Source: Candidatus Hydrogenedentota bacterium (GTDB lineage: Bacteria; Hydrogenedentota; Hydrogenedentia; Hydrogenedentales; SLHB01). Taken from it: DNA of 34,102 nt. Shown here piece by piece: positions 28,889 through 34,102 of the stretch (position 1 is its first letter; each line of letters opens with the position of its first letter). A model generated the notes under the pieces. That model saw only the letters and a list, made by a program, of their open reading frames with translations, was not told where the DNA came from and made no database searches. Made by a program: the position numbers and the translations under genes. Where the stretch lies: NCBI GenBank assembly GCA_016209895.1, contig JACQVH010000150.1, positions 1 through 34,102 on the forward strand. The letters are read 5' to 3'.

Positions 28889-29941
28889 TCAACCCGCGAT
28901 CCGGGTTAGATGTCGTGACAACGATTCCGCAGTGTAATCCACTAACGCGGTCATCCGCGAATAGGGCATCCTCCGCGGGCCCAACACTCCGAGCATCCCG
29001 ACTATCTTTGCGCCGACGCGATATGGTCGCGCGACAAGGCTGATTTCCTCAAATCCCTGTTCTTGGGCCTCCGAACCGATCAATACCAACATTTGTGAAG
29101 ACCCACCGTCACGCAATCGGGATCGAATCAGCGTCGCCAAGCGGTGGCGCTCCTCAAGAAAACTCAACACTTCGCGAATTCGCACGACGTCGCGGAATTC
29201 CGGCTGCTCGAATAGTTGTGTGGTCCCGTCCAGGAACATGTGCCCCACCCGTTGACTGGGCAACATGCTCAGAATATCCAGGGCGCGCTCGGCTAACCGT
29301 CGCCGCTCGTCGAATAATGTTTCGAGGCTGGCCACGAGCGAGCTGATTACCTCCTCGAAGGCCAAGCCCGGCAGATGATCGTTCAAGAAGCTATTCAAGC
29401 GATGCACTTCGGCCGCCGACACGGGAGCATCGAGAACCACCATCAGAGAACGTATGCGCCCGTAGGTATCCGCGATCACGACGCCCAGCCGGTTCGGTGC
29501 AACCGAGACGAGTTCAATACGCAATACCTCTGCGTTGCCTTCGGCCGGAGCTTCCACCATCCCCGTCTGGTGCGACACGTCAGCCAGCAGATGACAAGTC
29601 TGCCGCATCGTCTCATCGGCGTCTTCCCATGGCTGAGTAACTGCGTGGTCAATCCGTTCACGTTCCGTTGGCGACAGTTCGGCCACGTCCATCAGCCGGT
29701 CCACGTAGTACCGGTATCCCAAATCCGTCGGAATCCGGCCGGAGCTTGTGTGTAACTGTTGGACATAGCCTGAATCCTCGAGATCCGCCATCACATTCCG
29801 GACCGTGGCGGGACTCAGGTCCAGGCCCAGTCGTTTCACGATAGCCCGCGACCCGACCGCTTCGGCCGTAGTCACATAGGTATGGACGACGGCCCGGAGA
29901 ATCAGTTCTTCGCGTTCACTTAATGTCGGACAGGATTCCAT
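28889..29941 (-). CDS. hrcA: Heat-inducible transcription repressor HrcA
   Basis: A 350-residue HrcA, the repressor of class I heat-shock genes, which binds CIRCE and is itself kept active by GroE in well-studied species. The N-terminal winged helix is clear (LSEREELILRAVVHTYVTTAEAVGSRAIVKR, then LSPATVRNVMADLEDSGYV and HTSSGRIPTDLGYRYYV, the family hallmark). The GAF-like and C-terminal dimerisation parts are full length. The ATG at 29941 is chosen because AAGGA lies eight bases upstream; an in-frame GTG at 29959 falls inside the CIRCE palindrome and is unlikely. First gene of the operon, so HrcA represses itself. Confidence 0.96.
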   Translation of the reverse strand: MESCPTLSEREELILRAVVHTYVTTAEAVGSRAIVKRLGLDLSPATVRNVMADLEDSGYVQQLHTSSGRIPTDLGYRYYVDRLMDVAELSPTERERIDHAVTQPWEDADETMRQTCHLLADVSHQTGMVEAPAEGNAEVLRIELVSVAPNRLGVVIADTYGRIRSLMVVLDAPVSAAEVHRLNSFLNDHLPGLAFEEVISSLVASLETLFDERRRLAERALDILSMLPSQRVGHMFLDGTTQLFEQPEFRDVVRIREVLSFLEERHRLATLIRSRLRDGGSSQMLVLIGSEAQEQGFEEISLVARPYRVGAKIVGMLGVLGPRRMPYSRMTALVDYTAESLSRHLTRIAG

Positions 29942-29952
29942 ACGTGCAGTCC

Positions 29953-29979
29953 TTAGCACTCGCCGATAGAGAGTGCTAA
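29953..29979 (-). promoter_or_regulatory. CIRCE operator (HrcA binding site)
   Basis: TTAGCACTC (29953-29961), nine bases, then GAGTGCTAA (29971-29979): a perfect match to the CIRCE consensus TTAGCACTC-N9-GAGTGCTAA. It lies just downstream of the predicted transcription start of the hrcA operon. Its promoter-distal arm overlaps the Shine-Dalgarno sequence of hrcA by two bases, so it also sits in the 5' untranslated region. Confidence 0.97.
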
Positions 29980-29991
29980 CAAGCTTCCCTC

Positions 29992-30020
29992 AGTGTACCA
30001 TACCGTCCAATTCGTGTCAA
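29992..30020 (-). promoter_or_regulatory. Sigma-70-type promoter of the hrcA-grpE-dnaK-dnaJ operon
   Basis: On the minus strand a perfect TTGACA (30015-30020) and TACACT (29992-29997) are separated by 17 nt. Transcription would start near 29985, just before the CIRCE element. This is the expected layout for HrcA control of a vegetative promoter. Confidence 0.85.
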
Positions 30021-30122
30021 GCTACATGCCTACCCCCTTCCGAACGCCGCATTCAATTCATAACCGTTTACCGTGCAATTGGTTAGCAGTTAAGGAAAAT
30101 CCTTCGGTCCAAGAGTCACTTC

Positions 30123-30151
30123 TTGACGTGCCTTCCGCAAACTGCTACCAT
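30123..30151 (+). promoter_or_regulatory. Sigma-70-type promoter of the glycosyltransferase cluster
   Basis: TTGACG (30123-30128) and TACCAT (30146-30151) are 17 nt apart, about 45 nt upstream of the first glycosyltransferase ATG. It is divergent from the heat-shock promoter, with about 100 bp between the two. Confidence 0.55.
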
Positions 30152-30160
30152 TCCGCACGT

Positions 30161-30193
30161 TAGCTGGATGGTCCAGCTACTCCTAGGTCTAGG
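30161..30193 (+). promoter_or_regulatory. Two tandem inverted repeats in the glycosyltransferase leader
   Basis: TAGCTGGA-TGG-TCCAGCTA (30161-30179) is a perfect 8-bp stem with a 3-nt loop, directly followed by CCTAG-GT-CTAGG (30182-30193). They fill the space between the predicted transcription start and the ATG at 30196, where a Shine-Dalgarno sequence is otherwise missing. They could be a repressor site or RNA hairpins acting on translation. Confidence 0.45.
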
Positions 30194-30195
30194 CT

Positions 30196-31317
30196 ATGCG
30201 TGTCGGCATTGATGTCGGACCAATAACCCGTGTCCGAACCGGGGTCGGTAACTACTGCTATTATCTCCTGAAACACTTGGTCGAAATCGCGGAAGATTGC
30301 GAGATGGTGGGTTTTGCGTCCGGGACAGGGCCGATCGACTTGGCGGAACTGCGGGGGAAGATACGCGCACGGTCAATACGTATACCAACTCGTATACTAT
30401 ATAAATCCTGGTCTTGGTTCCGGTTTCCGCAGATTGAGACCCTTATCGGGGCGGTCGACGTCTATCATGCCACCAACTATTTTCTTCCCCCCGTGAAGCG
30501 AGCGCGCCGGGTCGTCACCATCCACGATCTCGCTTTCTTGGCGATTCCGGAACGGTGCAGTCCGAAGATTGTCGGGCCGTTTTCCAGGTACATACACCGG
30601 TTCGCACAAGACGCGGACGCGATTCTGGCTTATTCGCAATCCACCAAGGACGACATTGTGAAGTTTCTCGCGGCTGCGGCCGAGAAAGTTGTCGTCGCTC
30701 CCATGGCCGTGGATGAAAACTTTAGACCGGTTTCGCGCGACCGGGCCGTGGAAGTCTTGAAGCGCCGTTTCGACATTGAGCCGCCGTTCCTATTGTTCGT
30801 CAGTACGCTCGAACCGCGCAAGAACGTGCCCACTCTGCTGCGCGCGTTTCATCGCTTGGCAAAGGACATTCCGCACCGATTGGTCCTGGTCGGCTCCGTC
30901 GGTTGGAAGGCCGACGAAATCTTCGAAACCATTGCCCGGCTTCACCTCGAAAACCGTATTGTACGTTTGGGGTTCGTGCCACACCTGGAATTACCGGTCT
31001 TTTACGGCGCCGCCGACGCTTTTGTCTTCCCAACCTGTTACGAAGGATTCGGGCTGCCGCTGCTCGAGGCTCTGGCCTGCGGCTGTCCCGTCGTCACCGC
31101 CGCGAATTCATCGGTACCGGAGGTTTGCGGCGATGCCGCTCAATACGTGGACGCGATGGACGACGAGGGACTGGCGTCGGCGGTGCGGCGAGTGTTGGAG
31201 GACGAGGGCTTAAGGGCCAAGATGGTCGCGAGCGGTCATGCGCACGCCGCCAAGTTCTCATGGAAGACTTGTGCCCGATCCACCCTGGACCTCTACCGGA
31301 GCCTCGCCCAGTGTTAG
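30196..31317 (+). CDS. GT4-type glycosyltransferase
   Basis: A 373-residue GT-B retaining glycosyltransferase of the GT4 family. The N-terminal acceptor domain contains GPITRVRTGVGNYCYYLL and VTIHDLAFLAIPE. The C-terminal nucleotide-sugar domain starts at FLLFVSTLEPRKNVPTLLRAF and carries GFVPHLELPVFYGAADAFVFPT and the E-x7-E motif in YEGFGLPLLEALACGCPVV. It most resembles the mannosyl- or rhamnosyltransferases used in capsule or O-antigen assembly, but donor and acceptor cannot be told. It begins a three-gene cluster of related enzymes with its own promoter. Its last seven bases overlap the next gene, so the two are probably translated together. Confidence 0.9.
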   Translation: MRVGIDVGPITRVRTGVGNYCYYLLKHLVEIAEDCEMVGFASGTGPIDLAELRGKIRARSIRIPTRILYKSWSWFRFPQIETLIGAVDVYHATNYFLPPVKRARRVVTIHDLAFLAIPERCSPKIVGPFSRYIHRFAQDADAILAYSQSTKDDIVKFLAAAAEKVVVAPMAVDENFRPVSRDRAVEVLKRRFDIEPPFLLFVSTLEPRKNVPTLLRAFHRLAKDIPHRLVLVGSVGWKADEIFETIARLHLENRIVRLGFVPHLELPVFYGAADAFVFPTCYEGFGLPLLEALACGCPVVTAANSSVPEVCGDAAQYVDAMDDEGLASAVRRVLEDEGLRAKMVASGHAHAAKFSWKTCARSTLDLYRSLAQC

Positions 31318-32426
31318 CCGTGCTCAACGCACTGCAAGCCGGAAACCGGAGCGGTACCGGCATGTATGCGGCGCGTTTGGCGGAATGGTTGGCTCAAGTC
31401 GAGGGGGAGCCGGACGTGGCCGTCATCTGGCCGGAAGGATTGCCGCGCCGCCACTCCGCATATCACGTGCACGAGGCCATTCTGACCCGTCCGGCGCGTC
31501 CGGCCATTCGACGACTCATCTACGATCAGTGGGGAATCTACGGCGATGTGCGTCGGCTGCTGGCGAATCTCGTACACTATCCGGCGAACATCGGTAGTTT
31601 AAGATCGCTTCACAATATGGTCCTGACCGTGCACGACCTCAGTTTTCTTCGCGATCCGTCATGGTTCGCGTTCAGTCGCACCACTTACTATCGCCGCGCG
31701 GTGGCACGCAGCGTAAAGCTGGCGACGCACATTATTGCCGATTCGGAATCAACGGCTACGGACTTGCAGGACTTGCTCCGCATCCCGGCAAAAAAGATTA
31801 GCGTGGTCCCGCTGGGCGTGGGGGAGAGGTTTCAACCCTCTTCGGACGAGTGTGTTGCTACCATTCGCGAGAAGTACAAATTGCCCGACCGGTTTTTCCT
31901 CTATATGGGCACGCTGGAACCGCGCAAGAATCTCGTTCGTCTGATTCAAGCTTGGTCGCGCGTCGCGCACGATTTACCATACGATCTGGTCCTTGCGGGA
32001 CGGAACGGCTGGAAGACGGAGCCGATTTTCAGTGAAGCGGCCCAATCTACGCATCGGCCGAGAATTCGTTTCCTTGGTTTCGTTCCTGAAGACGACCGAC
32101 CGGTGATGATGAGCGCCGCGCACGCGTTTGTCTGGCCCAGCCTATGGGAAGGTTTTGGTTTGCCCCCGCTCGAAGCGATGGCTTGTGGTGTTCCTGTGCT
32201 GACCTCCAAGGTCTCCAGTCTTCCTGAGGTCGTAGGCGACGGAGCAATCCTCGTGGACCCGGCGAACGTCGAACAAATCGCACACGCACTCGTGGTGATT
32301 GCTACCGATGAGGCGTTGCGCGCTTCCCTTCGTGAAAAAGGCCGCGCCCGCGCCGCGCAGTTTACTTGGAAGAAAACTGCCGAACTTACCAAACGCGTAT
32401 ATCGCTCCGTGCTCGGAGTCGAGTGA
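31311..32426 (+). CDS. GT4-type glycosyltransferase, tandem paralogue
   Basis: A 371-residue GT-B enzyme clearly related to the gene before it: VLTVHDLSFLRDPSW matches VTIHDLAFLAIPE, LYMGTLEPRKNLVRLIQAW matches LFVSTLEPRKNVPTLLRAF, and LWEGFGLPPLEAMACGVPVL has the same E-x7-E site. The frame stays open far upstream inside the preceding gene, but the homologous protein starts at VLAVLNALQAGNRSGTGMY. I therefore choose GTG 31311 (GTG 31320 is also possible), with GGAG about nine bases upstream. The overlap with the preceding stop is seven bases. The two genes look like a tandem duplication that diverged, perhaps adding successive sugars to one chain. Confidence 0.88.
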   Translation: MLAVLNALQAGNRSGTGMYAARLAEWLAQVEGEPDVAVIWPEGLPRRHSAYHVHEAILTRPARPAIRRLIYDQWGIYGDVRRLLANLVHYPANIGSLRSLHNMVLTVHDLSFLRDPSWFAFSRTTYYRRAVARSVKLATHIIADSESTATDLQDLLRIPAKKISVVPLGVGERFQPSSDECVATIREKYKLPDRFFLYMGTLEPRKNLVRLIQAWSRVAHDLPYDLVLAGRNGWKTEPIFSEAAQSTHRPRIRFLGFVPEDDRPVMMSAAHAFVWPSLWEGFGLPPLEAMACGVPVLTSKVSSLPEVVGDGAILVDPANVEQIAHALVVIATDEALRASLREKGRARAAQFTWKKTAELTKRVYRSVLGVE

Positions 32427-32469
32427 TGGTCCGAATGCCGGTCCGCTTCACGCCATCCTCCGAAACGTC

Positions 32470-32504
32470 AAATCGAGAATCGGCAATCGAAAATCGAAAA
32501 TCGA
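32470..32504. repeat. Degenerate heptanucleotide tandem repeat, AAATCGA type
   Basis: Five consecutive 7-nt units: AAATCGA, GAATCGG, CAATCGA, AAATCGA, AAATCGA. They fill most of the gap between the second and third glycosyltransferase genes and end only 13 bases before the chosen ATG at 32518. Confidence 0.8.
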
Positions 32505-32517
32505 GTGGATGGCTTGT

Positions 32518-33609
32518 ATGAGAATCTTGCATGTCTACAAGGATTTTGATCCGCCCATCCACGGCGGCGTGGAACGCCACGTCGCCCTTATGTGTCGCTA
32601 TCAGCGCGAGTGGGCCGAGGTTGAGGCGTTGGTCTGCAGCCGCTCGTTTTGCACGCGTACTGTCGAGCGCGACGGCACGCGTGTGACCGAGGTCGGCGAA
32701 TGGGGCCGCTTCCAGAACGCGCCCGTTTCTCCGCTGTTTCCGTTCTACTTGCGCCGGATGGAAGCCGACGTGGTCGTCGTTCACGTCCCGAATCCGACCG
32801 CCGAACTGTCCTGGCTGATGGTGCGGCCGCGAGGCAAGCTCGTGGTGCGATATCACAGCGACGTGGTGCGCCAGGCGTCAGCGATGCGGTTCTATGGCCC
32901 ATTGCAGTTGAGATTCCTTCGGAACGCCGCGCTCATCTTGCCGACGTCGGAGCCTTACGTCGAGACCTCGCCCATGTTGCGCGCGGTCCGCGACCGTTGC
33001 CGCGTCGTACCGCTGGGCATCGTGCCCGAGACATTCCAGCGCGCCGATCCGCAACGTGTGCAGGCGCTGCGCGCCCGCTACGGCGGCAACTATGTTCTAT
33101 TTACGGGACGGCACCGTTACTACAAGGGACTCGGATACCTCGTGAAGGCCGCGCCTCATATTAAGGCGCGCGTCGTGATCGCGGGCGACGGCCCCGAACG
33201 TGCGCGTTGTGAAGCCTTGGCACAAGATCTTGGCGTGCACGTCGAGTTTCCCGGAAGCCTTACCAACGAAGAACTCGTCGAACACCTGCACGGCTGCGAA
33301 GTTTTCGTCTTCTCCTCAGTGGAACGCAGCGAAGCGTTTGGTATTTCGTTATTGGAGGCCCATGCTTGCGGCAAGCCCGCCGTTGCCACCCGACTCGGCA
33401 CAGGCGTCGAATTTGCCAACCTCCATAATCAAACGGGCCTGAACGTGCCCCCGCGCGATCCCAATGCCCTCGCCGAAGCCGTCAACACGTTGCTTGCCGA
33501 CCCCGCCCTCCGGGCTCGCATGGGCGACTTCGCCCGCCGTCGCGTCCTCACCGAATTCAACGCCACCAACGTCGCCCGCCGCGAATTCGACCTCTACCTC
33601 CACGCGTGA
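32518..33609 (+). CDS. GT4-type glycosyltransferase
   Basis: A 363-residue GT-B enzyme, third of the cluster and less like the other two. The N-terminus MRILHVYKDFDPPIHGGVERHV has the Gly-Gly-x-Glu loop typical of GT4 acceptor domains. GKLVVRYHSDVVRQ and ILPTSEPYVETSP follow, then the donor domain YVLFTGRHRYYKGLGYLVKA, VVIAGDGPER and the E-x7-E site in RSEAFGISLLEAHACGKP. The ATG at 32518 is preferred, although ATG 32509 adds three residues; the frame remains open upstream through the heptamer repeat, which is unlikely to be coding. The gene is 91 nt after its neighbour, so it probably belongs to the same transcript. Its substrate is unknown. Confidence 0.9.
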   Translation: MRILHVYKDFDPPIHGGVERHVALMCRYQREWAEVEALVCSRSFCTRTVERDGTRVTEVGEWGRFQNAPVSPLFPFYLRRMEADVVVVHVPNPTAELSWLMVRPRGKLVVRYHSDVVRQASAMRFYGPLQLRFLRNAALILPTSEPYVETSPMLRAVRDRCRVVPLGIVPETFQRADPQRVQALRARYGGNYVLFTGRHRYYKGLGYLVKAAPHIKARVVIAGDGPERARCEALAQDLGVHVEFPGSLTNEELVEHLHGCEVFVFSSVERSEAFGISLLEAHACGKPAVATRLGTGVEFANLHNQTGLNVPPRDPNALAEAVNTLLADPALRARMGDFARRRVLTEFNATNVARREFDLYLHA

Positions 33610-33658
33610 ACTTTTGACCGTTACGGCAGCAGAAATACCAAGAAACGAAAGAACGAAT

Positions 33659-33970
33659 TCAGTTGGCGAAGGTGTCAGGTTCTGCTTGTCGTTCTTTCGA
33701 CAAGAGTTGCGCCAACATCTTCTCGTACTCGGCGTGAATGCCTATCCAAAACCAGGATAACGAATCGCCTTTGAGAACCCCGACCGCGCGGTAGGCACGT
33801 GTGATTCGCAATGAATATACTGGGTTGGTTGCATGTACACGCTTGAAATGTAGACTCGGATGGTTCGGATCTTTGAGAAAGAGCCTATAAGCGTCTCGCG
33901 CTTGTTGCCGGATGTGCTCCGGCAAGGTCCGGAACGTCCTACGGAAACGTTCCGTCGTATGTGAGATCAT
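33659..33970 (-). CDS. RelE/ParE-superfamily toxin-like protein
   Basis: A 103-residue protein of the RelE/ParE/HigB fold. It has an N-terminal helical part (TTERFRRTFRTLPEHIRQQARDAYRLF), then HPSLHFKRVHATNPVYSLRITRAYRAVGVLKGDSLSWFWIGIHAEYEKML. The strand pattern, the Arg in YSLRITRAYRAV and the final (W/F)IGxHAEYE motif are those of many single-domain toxins or toxin-like proteins. Such proteins usually cut mRNA on the ribosome or poison gyrase; which applies here cannot be told. Its ATG overlaps the stop codon of an upstream gene by four bases (ATGA), the normal antitoxin-toxin coupling. It converges on the glycosyltransferase cluster. Confidence 0.8.
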   Translation of the reverse strand: MISHTTERFRRTFRTLPEHIRQQARDAYRLFLKDPNHPSLHFKRVHATNPVYSLRITRAYRAVGVLKGDSLSWFWIGIHAEYEKMLAQLLSKERQAEPDTFAN

Positions 33971-34102
33971 AACTTATCGGGGTCAAGTGTTTGGGTACGG
34001 TCGGATTCGTATTCGGCAAGAGCCTCGGCCGCCAGGGCCGCAAGTTTTCCCTGGGATTCCGCAAACAAGGTCCCCCATCGTTGTTCCGAAGCGAGTTCTT
34101 CA
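33967..34102 (-). CDS. Probable antitoxin, C-terminal part (runs off the window)
   Basis: A frame open from the window edge to a TGA at 33967-33969, giving about 44 residues: SEQRWGTLFAESQGKLAAL, then AAEALAEYESDRTQTLDPDKL. The stop overlaps the toxin ATG by four bases. The Leu/Ala-rich amphipathic helix and polar acidic tail are typical of the C-terminal end of small antitoxins encoded before RelE/ParE-type toxins. The N-terminus, and thus any DNA-binding fold, lies outside the window. Confidence 0.6.
   Translation of the reverse strand, partial: EELASEQRWGTLFAESQGKLAALAAEALAEYESDRTQTLDPDKL

Noticed and set aside
30903-31310. N-terminal extension of the second glycosyltransferase
   Set aside because: Open in frame, but lies inside the first glycosyltransferase gene in another frame, is Arg/Gly-rich, and has no match to the paralogue, which begins at the equivalent of 31311.
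32299-32517. N-terminal extension of the third glycosyltransferase
   Set aside because: Would overlap the previous gene and read through the AAATCGA heptamer repeat; the family N-terminus is MRILHVYKDF at 32518.

Overview
The window is about 34 kb of fairly GC-rich, gene-dense bacterial chromosome. It has 24 supportable protein genes, the last of which runs off the right edge, and no rRNA, tRNA, CRISPR array or intact insertion sequence that I could find. The gene content suggests a Gram-negative, probably uncultivated lineage of the Planctomycetes/Hydrogenedentota/Sumerlaeota kind. The pointers are a bifunctional heptose kinase/adenylyltransferase (LPS core), a CIRCE/HrcA-controlled dnaK operon, a fused TIGR03960/TIGR03936-type radical SAM protein, a mycobacterial-type XPB helicase, a GH38 mannosidase and a large amidohydrolase. 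The taxonomic guess is inference from gene content only.

Layout. 1-1500: a proline-rich membrane-anchored protein of unknown function, then a RHH antitoxin/PIN toxin pair behind its own promoter and palindromic operator. 1655-10847: a tightly packed plus-strand operon of XPB-type helicase, AddB, AddA and an exported gluzincin-type peptidase. 10965-14009: a Gfo/Idh/MocA oxidoreductase and a GlgX-type debranching enzyme. 14051-17720 (minus): a PspC-domain membrane protein followed by a GH38 mannosidase-like protein that appears to lack the usual nucleophile. 17898-18719: a DUF72 protein. 18923-22969 (minus): a radical SAM protein and an amidohydrolase. 22970-23416: a 447-bp gap holding a compact composite inverted-repeat element. 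23417-29941 (minus): hldE downstream of hrcA-grpE-dnaK-dnaJ, with a clear sigma-70-like promoter and a perfect CIRCE operator. 30196-33609: three GT4-type glycosyltransferases behind their own promoter. 33659-34102 (minus): a RelE/ParE-like toxin and the C-terminal part of its probable antitoxin.

How the genes work together. XPB, AddB and AddA bring three helicase-family proteins and two PD-(D/E)XK nuclease domains into one translationally coupled unit, which suggests a DNA end-processing module. The heat-shock genes form the classical HrcA-autoregulated operon. HldE and the glycosyltransferases point to cell-surface polysaccharide synthesis. GlgX, the GH38 protein, the oxidoreductase and the amidohydrolase point to carbohydrate metabolism.

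The least expected signals lie outside the genes. Several short intergenic gaps carry degenerate tandem repeats with an exact 7-nt period but a different heptamer at each place. A nested inverted-repeat element sits at 23070-23231. Candidate promoters place the start codons of the toxin-antitoxin module, and possibly of XPB, at the transcription start, which suggests leaderless mRNAs.
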